Assembly: GCA_913045395.1 (NCBI GenBank)
Contig: CAJWPV010000020.1
Coordinates: 1 to 10,102 of the forward strand
DNA: 10,102 nt
Source: an uncultured Verrucomicrobiota bacterium
GTDB taxonomy: Bacteria > Verrucomicrobiota > Verrucomicrobiia > Limisphaerales > UBA1096
Direction: 5' to 3'
In this document: piece after piece, positions 1 through 6,263 of the stretch
How the letters are laid out: the number at the start of each line of letters is the position of its first letter
How positions within the stretch are numbered: the stretch's first letter is position 1
Translations under genes and position numbers: made by a program
The notes under the pieces: model-generated
Told to the model about the DNA's origin: nothing
Database searches by the model: none
The model's input: the letters and a program-made list of their open reading frames with translations, nothing else

Positions 1-705
1 CGAATCACGGACCGGGGTATTGGAGGCGGACACAAGCAGAAGATCCGCAACGTTGATTTCAAGCGGAACAAGCACGGCATGTCGGCCGAGGTGATCGCCA
101 TCGAGTATGATCCTTGCCGCTCGGCCCGCTTGGCCCTCCTGCAATATGAGGACGGTGAGAAGCGCTACATGATCGCAGTGGATGGCCTTGAGGTAGGCAC
201 CAGCGTGATGAGCGGCCCGGAGGCCCCGGTTGAAAACGGAAACTTTCTGCCGTTGGCAAAAATCCCGACCGGTTCCGAAATTCACAATCTCGAGATGAGC
301 CCGGGCCGGGGCGGCCAGATGGTTCGCTCGGCCGGGACATCCGCGGCACTGATGGCCTTGGCGGACGGTTACGCGCAGGTGAAGCTGCCTTCCGGGGAGA
401 TTCGGAAACTTAACGAGAAGTGTTTCGCCACAATGGGAACGGTCGGGAACGCCGATCATGAGAAGGTGGTTATTGGCAAGGCGGGTCGTACACGCAACAG
501 GGGCAAGCGGCCCATCACACGTGCCGTGGCGAAGAATCCGGTTGATCACCCAATGGGGGGTGGCGAAGGTCGCACCTCGGGTGGAGGGCATCCAATGTCT
601 CCCTGGGGCGTCTTGGCCAAGGGATTCAAGACACGACCCAAGTACAAGCCGTCCAACCGTTGGATCGTGGTTCGCCGTGACGGTAGGCCGATGAAGCAGA
701 AATAA
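1..705 (+). CDS. rplB: Large ribosomal subunit protein uL2 (L2), 5'-truncated by the window edge
   Basis: L2 binds 23S rRNA near the peptidyl-transferase centre and is needed for subunit association and peptide-bond formation. The reading frame is open from base 1 ([14 protein letters not shown], then DFKRNKHG), matching L2 from about residue 48 of the E. coli protein, so roughly 40–50 N-terminal residues lie upstream. 234 residues are visible, ending in TAA. Family landmarks are [39 protein letters not shown] and the C-terminal NPVDHP-GGGEGR loop. The first His of that loop (codon 547–549), equivalent to the histidine reported as important for peptidyl transfer, is kept. The second, His in E. 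coli, is Met here (553–555). The next gene, rpsS, starts 6 nt after the stop. An internal ATG at 79 exists, but homology upstream of it excludes it as the start. Confidence 0.98.
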   Translation, partial: RITDRGIGGGHKQKIRNVDFKRNKHGMSAEVIAIEYDPCRSARLALLQYEDGEKRYMIAVDGLEVGTSVMSGPEAPVENGNFLPLAKIPTGSEIHNLEMSPGRGGQMVRSAGTSAALMALADGYAQVKLPSGEIRKLNEKCFATMGTVGNADHEKVVIGKAGRTRNRGKRPITRAVAKNPVDHPMGGGEGRTSGGGHPMSPWGVLAKGFKTRPKYKPSNRWIVVRRDGRPMKQK

Positions 706-711
706 ACAGAC

Positions 712-987
712 ATGGGACGTTCGATCAAAAAGGGACCGTTCGTGGAGCAGCATCTGCTCGACAAGATCGAGAAGTTGAATGCCGACGGGGAAAAGAAGCC
801 GATCAAGACATGGTCTCGTCGATCGACCATCGCCCCTGAGTTTGTCGGCCACACATTTATGGTTCACAATGGCAAGAGATTTGCGACCGTGTTTGTCACC
901 GAAAACATGGTAGGCCACAAGCTGGGTGAATTTGCAGCCACCCGCACCTTCAAGGGGCATGGTACACACACGAACAAGGCAGCGTAG
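712..987 (+). CDS. rpsS: Small ribosomal subunit protein uS19 (S19)
   Basis: S19 sits in the head of the 30S subunit, pairs with S13 and contacts the A-site tRNA region and the bridge to the 50S. The product has 91 residues, against 92 in E. coli. It shows the diagnostic [16 protein letters not shown] start, the [17 protein letters not shown] centre and the [16 protein letters not shown] end, so it is intact and ordinary. The ATG lies 6 nt after the rplB stop in an A-rich stretch with no clear Shine-Dalgarno sequence, suggesting translation coupled to rplB. The conserved N-terminus leaves no doubt about the start. It ends at TAG, 11 nt before rplV. Confidence 0.98.
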   Translation: MGRSIKKGPFVEQHLLDKIEKLNADGEKKPIKTWSRRSTIAPEFVGHTFMVHNGKRFATVFVTENMVGHKLGEFAATRTFKGHGTHTNKAA

Positions 988-998
988 AGGACGATAAA

Positions 999-1472
999 AT
1001 GGAAGTTTTGGCAGTTGCAAAAGGCGTGCGGATGTCCCCGCAAAAGGTGCGGGAGATGACACGGCAGATCCAGGGTATGCACGCCATGGAGGCCAGCGCC
1101 CTCTTGGGGAATGTTCCCAGGAAGTCCGCACGGTTGGTTGCCAAGACGCTCAAGTCGGCTATGGCCAATGCCGAGCATATTGCCGACGGATGGGATCCGG
1201 AGGATTTGCGCAGTCGTATTTTAGAACTGGAGCAGAAAGTAGGCTCTGCGAACAAGAAGAAGACACGCCGAAGTGGTCAGGCCAAGATTGACGCCTACCA
1301 GAGTTTTTTGGACTCAACCCACAAACTAGATCAGACGATGCTCTATGTCAAAGAGGCAACAGTGGGAGACGCGCCGACGATGAAACGCTGGCGTCCGAGG
1401 GCTCGCGGGTCGGCCAGCCCGATCCTCAAGCGGTGTTGCAATATCCGGATCGTACTCACGGATCAAATTTAA
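999..1472 (+). CDS. rplV: Large ribosomal subunit protein uL22 (L22) with an internal insertion
   Basis: L22 spans the 23S rRNA domains. Its globular part lies at the exit-tunnel mouth and its beta-hairpin lines the tunnel constriction. At 157 residues it is well above the usual ~110. Residues 1–60 match the family (KGVRMSPQKVRE, then LKSAMANAEH). From about 109 it resumes (LYVKEATVGDAPTMKR, then RPRARGSASPILKR, the tunnel hairpin) through the final strand IRIVLTDQI. Between them, residues ~61–108 replace a loop of about 6 residues. The insert looks like two amphipathic helices (one around DLRSRILELEQKV, one around AKIDAYQSFLDSTHKL) joined by a basic linker with KKKTRRSGQ. Both flanks stay in one frame, so this is not a frameshift. 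The ATG is preceded by AGAGGA at 986–991, a good ribosome binding site overlapping the rpsS stop. Confidence 0.95.
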   Translation: MEVLAVAKGVRMSPQKVREMTRQIQGMHAMEASALLGNVPRKSARLVAKTLKSAMANAEHIADGWDPEDLRSRILELEQKVGSANKKKTRRSGQAKIDAYQSFLDSTHKLDQTMLYVKEATVGDAPTMKRWRPRARGSASPILKRCCNIRIVLTDQI

Positions 1473-1482
1473 CGGAACCTGT

Positions 1483-2190
1483 ATGGGACAAAAAACTAAC
1501 CCAATTGGACTACGCTTGATCGTCAATAAGGATTGGCGATCCAAATGGTATGCTGAAAAGAAAGAGTTCGGTGAACTGCTGGTGGAGGATCACAAGATTC
1601 GCCAGATCCTGAAGGGTAAACTACAGGCCGCTGCCGTGCCGCGCATCCAGATCGAGCGTGCCACAAGCCGATGCCGGATCACTATTTACTCCGCGCGGCC
1701 CGGTGTGGTGATTGGACGCAAGGGTGCTGAGATAGACAAGATCAAGGAAGAGCTCAGCAGGATGACTGGCAAGGAGGTTTACGTCGAGATTGCCGAGGTA
1801 AAGAATCCGGAACTTGATGCCCAACTGGTTGCCGAGAACATCTGCATGCAGCTCGAGCGTCGCGTCGCCTTCCGGCGGGCAATGAAGAGAGCGGTCCAAG
1901 TGTCCATGGACATGGGCGCGCTTGGCATTCGCCTGCGCGTGGCTGGCCGGTTGAACGGTTCCGACATTGCCAGGTCAGAGAACACACGCGAAGGCGCAGT
2001 TCCGCTGCACACGCTGCGGGCCAATATTGATTACGGATTTGCTGAGGCCGCAACCCAGTACGGGGTGATTGGCGTGAAATGCTGGATTTGCCGCAAAGAC
2101 CCCGCCGAGGAGGAGGCCGACCGGGTCAAGCGGGGGCCAAGGCGAGACACTCGCCCGAGGAGACCGATGGGGCCTCGTGGTAACGGTTAA
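1483..2190 (+). CDS. rpsC: Small ribosomal subunit protein uS3 (S3)
   Basis: S3 lies in the 30S head and, with S4 and S5, forms the mRNA entry channel and its helicase activity. The product has 235 residues (E. coli 233). It opens with MGQKTNPIGLRL and has a type II KH domain with the GRKG loop at about residues 78–81. The C-terminal domain is marked by MGALGIRLRVAGRLNGSDIA, REGAVPLHTLRANIDYG and YGVIGVKCWI. The last ~30 residues form a low-complexity tail, first acidic (PAEEEADR) and then Arg/Pro/Gly-rich (RGPRRDTRPRRPMGPRG), typical of bacterial S3 tails that reach toward mRNA. The start is fixed by the family N-terminus, and a GGAA motif sits at 1474–1477. The gap to rplP is 12 nt. Confidence 0.98.
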   Translation: MGQKTNPIGLRLIVNKDWRSKWYAEKKEFGELLVEDHKIRQILKGKLQAAAVPRIQIERATSRCRITIYSARPGVVIGRKGAEIDKIKEELSRMTGKEVYVEIAEVKNPELDAQLVAENICMQLERRVAFRRAMKRAVQVSMDMGALGIRLRVAGRLNGSDIARSENTREGAVPLHTLRANIDYGFAEAATQYGVIGVKCWICRKDPAEEEADRVKRGPRRDTRPRRPMGPRGNG

Positions 2191-2202
2191 ACATATATTG
2201 GA

Positions 2203-2613
2203 ATGGCCTTACAACCTAACAAAGTCAAATATCGCAAAATGCACCGCGGTAGCCGTAAGGGCACCGCGCAGCGCGGGAATAAGGTGTCGTTCGGCTCCTA
2301 CGGTCTCCAGGCACTTGACCGAGGTTGGATTACCGGGACGCAGATTGAAGCCGCTCGTGTGGCCATCTCCCGCGGCATGAAGCGCAAAGGGAGCATGTGG
2401 ATCCGGATTTTCCCGCAGAAATCCGTGACGAAAAAGCCGTTGGAAGTGCGGATGGGCAAGGGCAAGGCCAACGTCGACCACTGGGTGGCCGTGGTCAAGC
2501 CGGCCACAATGCTGTTTGAAGTGGAAGGCGTGACAGAAACCGTGGCACGCGAGGCGTTGAGTTCGGCGGCGGCCAAGATGCCGATTCGCTGCCGGTTAGC
2601 CCATCGTGATTAG
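2203..2613 (+). CDS. rplP: Large ribosomal subunit protein uL16 (L16)
   Basis: L16 binds at the base of the central protuberance and helps position the aminoacyl-tRNA in the A site. The product is 136 residues, the same as E. coli. It begins [16 protein letters not shown], includes [22 protein letters not shown], the conserved [20 protein letters not shown] region and [20 protein letters not shown], and ends in [13 protein letters not shown]. Everything expected is present and nothing is added. Only a short GGA directly touches the start codon and the upstream 12 nt are AT-rich, so a true Shine-Dalgarno appears absent; coupling to rpsC is likely. The next gene, rpmC, starts 15 nt after the stop. 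Confidence 0.98.
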   Translation: MALQPNKVKYRKMHRGSRKGTAQRGNKVSFGSYGLQALDRGWITGTQIEAARVAISRGMKRKGSMWIRIFPQKSVTKKPLEVRMGKGKANVDHWVAVVKPATMLFEVEGVTETVAREALSSAAAKMPIRCRLAHRD

Positions 2614-2628
2614 AGGGAATAATTCAGG

Positions 2629-3063
2629 ATGAAAATTTCAGAGATCAGGGATAAGACAAAGGTTGAGCTGGCGGCCCAGGGGCGCGAACTCCGCATGGAG
2701 CTGTTCAATCTCAAGCTCCAGAAGGCCTCTAGCCAGTTAGAGAAGCCGATCCGCCTTCGTGAATTGCGCCACGATATCGCCCGCATTGAAACCCAGGTCA
2801 CCCAGCTTGGCAGGACGGAGGCCCTGGGAAACCTGGTCACGGCACTGGACAAAGTGAAGGATTTCACAGTGGACGGTGTGGCCGGCATGTTGCGCGGCTT
2901 GGCCAAGGGCGACCTCAGCCGGAAGGATGTGTTGAAAATTTGTGGGTCAGTGTTCAACAAGCAACAGGTGCGACTGACCGGTAGGGAAATGGCGCAGCTC
3001 ATTCAAACCAAGGGAAGAGACAAGGCCGTGGAATTGGCCAAGCAGGCGGCGGCCCGGAATTAA
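2629..3063 (+). CDS. rpmC: Large ribosomal subunit protein uL29 (L29) with a long C-terminal extension
   Basis: L29 is a small helical-hairpin protein beside L23 at the polypeptide exit, where signal recognition particle, trigger factor and the translocon dock. The first ~63 residues are a normal L29 ([44 protein letters not shown]). The protein then continues to 144 residues, more than twice the usual ~63. Residues ~64–144 form a mostly helical, lysine-rich extension; segments include [51 protein letters not shown] and a final [12 protein letters not shown] helix. I do not recognise this as a known domain. The extension shares the frame with the core and nothing suggests a fused upstream gene. 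The start has AGAGGGA at 2612–2618 at good spacing, overlapping the rplP stop. Confidence 0.9.
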   Translation: MKISEIRDKTKVELAAQGRELRMELFNLKLQKASSQLEKPIRLRELRHDIARIETQVTQLGRTEALGNLVTALDKVKDFTVDGVAGMLRGLAKGDLSRKDVLKICGSVFNKQQVRLTGREMAQLIQTKGRDKAVELAKQAAARN

Positions 3064-3070
3064 GAAGGTA

Positions 3071-3400
3071 ATGACCGATACAGAAACAGTAGCTTCAGCA
3101 CGCGGCAGCAACCGTAAAGTCCGGGAAGGTGAGGTCGTCTCCTCCAAAATGGACAAGACGATCGTGGTGAAAATTTCCTGGCGTATCGCGCACCCGCGCT
3201 ACAAAAAAATCATCACCAAATCCAACAAGTTTCAGGCGCACGACCAGAACAACGAGGCGCAGGTGGGCGATCTGGTTGAAATCATGGAGACCCGGCCGCT
3301 CTCCAAGACCAAGCGGTGGAGACTGTTTCGGATCGTGAAGCGCGGCGAGCTGGCCATGGCGGCCGAAGAGGCCGCGTCGGGGGCGGAGACAGCGACTTGA
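3071..3400 (+). CDS. rpsQ: Small ribosomal subunit protein uS17 (S17)
   Basis: S17 is an OB-fold primary 16S rRNA binder needed for early 30S assembly. The product has 109 residues against 84 in E. coli. The core runs from [20 protein letters not shown] through [41 protein letters not shown] (described here in parts: [35 protein letters not shown]) to FRIVKRGEL. The extra length is about 10 residues at the N-terminus ([11 protein letters not shown]) and an Ala/Glu-rich acidic C-terminal tail ([14 protein letters not shown]). An AAGAAGG purine stretch at 3062–3068 overlaps the rpmC stop and supports the first ATG. In E. coli the S10 operon ends here, but only 22 nt separate it from rplN, so no operon break is evident. 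Confidence 0.97.
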   Translation: MTDTETVASARGSNRKVREGEVVSSKMDKTIVVKISWRIAHPRYKKIITKSNKFQAHDQNNEAQVGDLVEIMETRPLSKTKRWRLFRIVKRGELAMAAEEAASGAETAT

Positions 3401-3422
3401 TCGATGTGGGAAGGAAGCCTAG

Positions 3423-3788
3423 ATGTTACAGCTTAGATCCAGATTAGATGTGGCGGATAACTCCGGGGCCAAGAAGGCCTGGGCGATCGGTGTGCTCGGC
3501 ATTCGCAAGGACACCGCCTCCGTTGGGGACGTGATCAAGGCCCACGTGCGTGAGGCTGTGCCGGATGGCAATGTAAAAAAAGGCGAAGTGGTCAACGCTG
3601 TGGTGGTGCGTACCAAGTCACCGATCCGCCGATCCGACGGCTCCGTGTTGAGGTTTGACTCCAACGCCATCGTGATTATCGACCCCGAGGGTAATCCGAG
3701 AGGCACACGAATTTTTGGGCCGGTAGCCCGTGAACTCCGGGAAAAAAAGTTCATGAAAATAATTTCGCTAGCACCGGAGGTAATTTAA
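3423..3788 (+). CDS. rplN: Large ribosomal subunit protein uL14 (L14)
   Basis: L14 lies at the subunit interface, forms bridge B8 with 16S rRNA and is the docking site of the silencing factor RsfS. The product has 121 residues (E. coli 123). Family signatures are [62 protein letters not shown] and the terminal [15 protein letters not shown]. It is intact. AAGGAAG at 3410–3416 precedes the ATG at suitable spacing. The last codons double as the ribosome binding site of rplX, which starts 2 nt after this stop. In E. coli this is the first gene of the spc operon. Confidence 0.98.
   Translation: MLQLRSRLDVADNSGAKKAWAIGVLGIRKDTASVGDVIKAHVREAVPDGNVKKGEVVNAVVVRTKSPIRRSDGSVLRFDSNAIVIIDPEGNPRGTRIFGPVARELREKKFMKIISLAPEVI
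3776..3781 (+). promoter_or_regulatory. Strong Shine-Dalgarno for rplX inside the rplN 3' end
   Basis: GGAGGT lies 9 nt before the rplX ATG at 3791 and overlaps the Glu-Val codons at the end of L14. It is one of the best anti-16S matches in the window and contrasts with several neighbours that have none. Confidence 0.8.
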
Positions 3789-3790
3789 CA

Positions 3791-4096
3791 ATGGGCAACA
3801 GACGGCACATCAAAAAGGGAGATACCGTTTACATCCTTTCAGGGAATGAAAGGGGGAAAAGCGGCAAGGTCATTGATGTCCTGACCGGGAGCGAGCGTGT
3901 TGTCGTCGAGGGGCTGAACATGCTCAAGAAGCATATTCGCAAAAACCAGGACCAACCGCAGGGTGAAATCGCCGAGCGCGAAGGCACCATTCATTGGTCC
4001 AACGTGATGCGCGAGGATCGCTACTTGCGAAATCGAACGGCCAAGGAGGCCGTTGCAATCCAAGAGGGCGACGACAAGGCCGAGTCTGAAGAATGA
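3791..4096 (+). CDS. rplX: Large ribosomal subunit protein uL24 (L24)
   Basis: L24 is an assembly-initiator protein that binds the 5' end of 23S rRNA and lies near the exit tunnel. The product has 101 residues (E. coli 104). The KOW motif is at about residues 7–27 (IKKGDTVYILSGNERGKSGKV without its last residue is the visible core), followed by VVVEGLNMLKKHIRKNQDQPQG and the EGTIHWSNVM strand (positions here refer to residues ~37–77). The C-terminus ends in an acidic run, [10 protein letters not shown]. The start is set by GGAGGT at 3776–3781. The stop overlaps the rplE start (ATGA), so the two are probably translationally coupled. Confidence 0.97.
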   Translation: MGNRRHIKKGDTVYILSGNERGKSGKVIDVLTGSERVVVEGLNMLKKHIRKNQDQPQGEIAEREGTIHWSNVMREDRYLRNRTAKEAVAIQEGDDKAESEE

Positions 4097-4638
4097 TCCC
4101 AAGGTTACAGGAAAAATATCAGGAAGAGATCCGCGCCAAGCTCCGAGGCCTGGACAAGTACGGGAATGTCCACCAGGTTCCCAAGCTCGAGAAGATCGTC
4201 ATCAACATGGGCGTGAGCCCGGAGCTGGGGAAAGAGGTGATGGGTGACGCGGTAAAGGACCTGACCACCATCACCGGCCGAAAGCCCACGTTGAACAAGG
4301 CCAAGGTCAGCGTTGCAAACTTCAAGTTGCGCAAGGGCATGACCACCGGGTGTCGCGTGACGCTTCGGCGCCAGGCCATGTACGAGTTTTTAGATCGCCT
4401 GGTGGCCACCGCGCTGCCTCGGATCCGAGATTTTCGCGGGGTGAAATCAACAGGGTTCGATGGTTTTGGCAACTACTCCGTTGGAGTGGATGACCAGTCC
4501 ATCTTTCCCGAGATCGACGTGGACAAGGTCAAGCATACGCAGGGAATGGATATTACCATCGTCACCACCGCCAAGAACGATGACGATGCCTACGAGTTGT
4601 TGAAAGAATTTGGAATGCCGTTCGACGGCGGACGTTAA
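4093..4638 (+). CDS. rplE: Large ribosomal subunit protein uL5 (L5)
   Basis: L5 binds 5S rRNA together with L18 and contacts the P-site tRNA and the 30S head. The product has 181 residues (E. coli 179). Landmarks are [19 protein letters not shown] near the N-terminus, [47 protein letters not shown] and [20 protein letters not shown], and the C-terminal [19 protein letters not shown]. It overlaps rplX by 4 nt (ATGA). In E. coli the S8 repressor site of the spc operon sits just before this gene; here the overlap leaves no leader, so any such control would have to lie within rplX or elsewhere. Confidence 0.98.
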   Translation: MIPRLQEKYQEEIRAKLRGLDKYGNVHQVPKLEKIVINMGVSPELGKEVMGDAVKDLTTITGRKPTLNKAKVSVANFKLRKGMTTGCRVTLRRQAMYEFLDRLVATALPRIRDFRGVKSTGFDGFGNYSVGVDDQSIFPEIDVDKVKHTQGMDITIVTTAKNDDDAYELLKEFGMPFDGGR

Positions 4639-4648
4639 TAAAGAAGTT

Positions 4649-4918
4649 ATGGCAAAAAAAGCCTGGATGGAGCGAAACAAGCGCAAGGCCAAGACGGTGG
4701 CCAAGTATGCTGCCAAGCGAGCCGAGTTAAAGGCAAGCGGCGACTACGAGGCCTTGGCCAAGCTGCCGCGCGATGCCAGCCCGGTGCGGCTGGTCAACCG
4801 GTGTGAGGTCACTGGCCGACGCCATGGGTACTTTCGCAAGTTCCGCGTGTCGCGGTTGACGTTTCGCGAGATGGCCCGCTCGGGAATGATCCCCGGTGTG
4901 ACCAAGGGAAGTTGGTGA
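4649..4918 (+). CDS. rpsN: Small ribosomal subunit protein uS14 (S14), zinc-free type
   Basis: S14 is a 30S head protein assembled late next to S3 and S10. The chosen start gives [15 protein letters not shown] and 89 residues, the right form for the family; an in-frame ATG 39 nt upstream at 4610 lies inside rplE and adds 13 unrelated residues, so it was not used. The C-terminal signature [21 protein letters not shown] (quoted in part: [15 protein letters not shown]) and [18 protein letters not shown] is clear. The CxxC pairs of the zinc-binding short form are absent, so this is the C-minus long form. A weak GAAG at 4643–4646 precedes the ATG. The gene lies 10 nt after rplE and 10 nt before rpsH. 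Confidence 0.97.
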   Translation: MAKKAWMERNKRKAKTVAKYAAKRAELKASGDYEALAKLPRDASPVRLVNRCEVTGRRHGYFRKFRVSRLTFREMARSGMIPGVTKGSW

Positions 4919-4928
4919 GGAAACAGGA

Positions 4929-5312
4929 ATGGACCCGATAGCTGATTTACTGACCTGCATCCGCAACGCCAACCTGGCGTTGAAGCCGGAAATATCCGTC
5001 CCACACTCCCGGATTAAGGAGAGTGCCGTGCGCATTCTAAGGGACGAGGGTTACCTGGAATCGTTCAACGTCGAGGGCGACGTCAAGCGAAGTATTCGAA
5101 TCAACCTCAAGTTTCAAGGCCGCAAGGGCATCATCTCCGGGCTGCAGCGGATCAGCCGACCCGGGTTGCGCCACTACACCTCGGCCAACGACATCCCGCT
5201 GGTGTTGGGGGGCATGGGCATCGCGGTGGTTAGCACCCCGCAGGGCCTGATGAGCGGGCACGACGCTCGCCGCAAGAACCTCGGCGGCGAATTACTTTTT
5301 AAGGTCTGGTAA
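4929..5312 (+). CDS. rpsH: Small ribosomal subunit protein uS8 (S8)
   Basis: S8 is a primary 16S rRNA-binding protein of the 30S platform and, in E. coli, the translational repressor of the spc operon. The product has 127 residues (E. coli 130). It starts MDPIADLLTCIRNAN and includes VPHSRIKESAVRILRDEGYL, the ISRPGLRHYTSANDIP segment and the C-terminal GIAVVSTPQGLMSGHDARR, GGELLFKVW. The RNA-binding STPQGLMS loop is intact. GAGGA at 4917–4921 lies 7 nt before the ATG and overlaps the rpsN stop. Confidence 0.98.
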   Translation: MDPIADLLTCIRNANLALKPEISVPHSRIKESAVRILRDEGYLESFNVEGDVKRSIRINLKFQGRKGIISGLQRISRPGLRHYTSANDIPLVLGGMGIAVVSTPQGLMSGHDARRKNLGGELLFKVW

Positions 5313-5325
5313 AGGAACGGAAACG

Positions 5326-5862
5326 ATGTCACGAGTTGGGAGCAAAACAATCGAAGTACCGGACAAGGTCAAGGTGGTCATCGCCGACAACCATGTCTCA
5401 GTCGAAGGCCCCAAGGGCAAACTCGAAATGGACATGCCCAGTCGCACCACTGTGTCCCAGGAGGAGAACGTCCTGAGTGTGACTCGCGATGGCGACGACC
5501 GTAAGGCAATGGCCATGCACGGCCTCGGCCGCTCGCTTCTCAACAACATGGTGGTTGGCGTGTCCGAGGGGTTCGTGAAGAAACTCGAGATCAACGGGGT
5601 CGGTTTCAAGGCCGCGGTCAGCGGCAATACCGTCACCATGAACCTCGGTTACTCCCATCCCATCAAGTACGACTTGCCCAACCAGGTGAAAGTGTCCGTG
5701 GACAAGGATACCAAGGTCACCATTGAGGGGCCTGACAAGCAGAAGGTGGGCCTCGTGGCCGCCGAGTTGCGCGGGTTCTACCCGGTGGAACCGTATAAGG
5801 GCAAGGGCGTTAAGTATGCCGATGAGCATATCCGCCGCAAGGAAGGAAAGACGGTACAATAA
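5326..5862 (+). CDS. rplF: Large ribosomal subunit protein uL6 (L6)
   Basis: L6 lies near the factor-binding stalk base and contacts the sarcin-ricin loop region. The product has 178 residues (E. coli 177) and contains the two duplicated L6 alpha-beta domains: SRVGSKTIEVPDKVKVVI, VEGPKGKLEMDMP, then LEINGVGFKAAVSGNTVTM, GYSHPIKYDLP, VTIEGPDKQKVGLVAAELRG and the terminal YKGKGVKYADEHIRRKEGK. AAAGGA at 5311–5316 overlaps the rpsH stop and gives a good ribosome binding site. No oddities. Confidence 0.98.
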   Translation: MSRVGSKTIEVPDKVKVVIADNHVSVEGPKGKLEMDMPSRTTVSQEENVLSVTRDGDDRKAMAMHGLGRSLLNNMVVGVSEGFVKKLEINGVGFKAAVSGNTVTMNLGYSHPIKYDLPNQVKVSVDKDTKVTIEGPDKQKVGLVAAELRGFYPVEPYKGKGVKYADEHIRRKEGKTVQ

Positions 5863-5898
5863 TTTTTGAGAAGACGCCGCATAACGCGGCCGTGGGAA

Positions 5899-6255
5899 AT
5901 GAGAGCTGATAAAAAACGTGATTTAGTGAAACGCCGCCGGTGGCGCATTCGCAAGAAAGTTGTGGGCACGGTGGAGCGTCCCCGCATGAGTGTGCGTTTC
6001 ACCAACAAGAACATCTACGTCCAGTTCATCGACGATGATGCAGGCAACACCCTTGCCTCCGTGTCCACCCGTGCCAAATCGGTCGACGGTCTGGCCGCCA
6101 ATACGGCCGGTGCGGGCGAGATCGGCAAGCTTGCTGGAGAGGCAGCTAAGTCGGCAGGCATCAAAACGGTCGTGTTTGACCGTAGCGGCGCCCGGTTTCA
6201 CGGGAAAATCAAGGCCTTGGCCGACGCGGCCCGCGAGGCAGGAATAAGCATATAA
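5899..6255 (+). CDS. rplR: Large ribosomal subunit protein uL18 (L18)
   Basis: L18 binds 5S rRNA with L5 in the central protuberance. From the ATG at 5899 the product has 118 residues (E. coli 117), with a basic N-terminus (MRADKKRDLVKRRRWRIRKK), the RMSVRFTNKNIYVQFIDDD strands, GEIGKLAGEAAKSAGIKTVVF, and the hallmark VFDRSGARFHGKIKALADAAREAGI (core FDRSGARFHGKIKALADAA). An in-frame TTG at 5866, 3 nt after the rplF stop, would add MRRRRITRPWE. I prefer the ATG because it matches family length, although neither start has a well-spaced Shine-Dalgarno: GGGA sits only 2 nt before the ATG. With the ATG start the gap to rplF is 36 nt. Confidence 0.93.
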   Translation: MRADKKRDLVKRRRWRIRKKVVGTVERPRMSVRFTNKNIYVQFIDDDAGNTLASVSTRAKSVDGLAANTAGAGEIGKLAGEAAKSAGIKTVVFDRSGARFHGKIKALADAAREAGISI

Positions 6256-6263
6256 GGACAACC

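Noticed and set aside
59..349. Minus-strand ORF opposite rplB, and other long antisense ORFs throughout
   Set aside because: They are GC-rich shadows of ribosomal genes with no recognisable domains or start signals.
1179..1322. Frameshift or intein explanation for the long L22
   Set aside because: Both flanks are in one frame, and ~45 residues is far too short for an intein with no splice-junction residues visible.
3401..3422. Operon boundary or promoter between rpsQ and rplN, as in E. coli
   Set aside because: The 22-nt gap contains only a ribosome binding site, and no plausible -35/-10 pair was seen around it.
4610..4648. Upstream ATG extending S14 by 13 residues
   Set aside because: The extension lies inside rplE and has no resemblance to S14, whose family N-terminus begins at 4649.
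5866..5898. TTG start extending L18 by 11 residues
   Set aside because: The ATG at 5899 gives the normal family length; the TTG has no spaced ribosome binding site. Not fully excluded, since the added residues are basic like the rest of the N-terminus.
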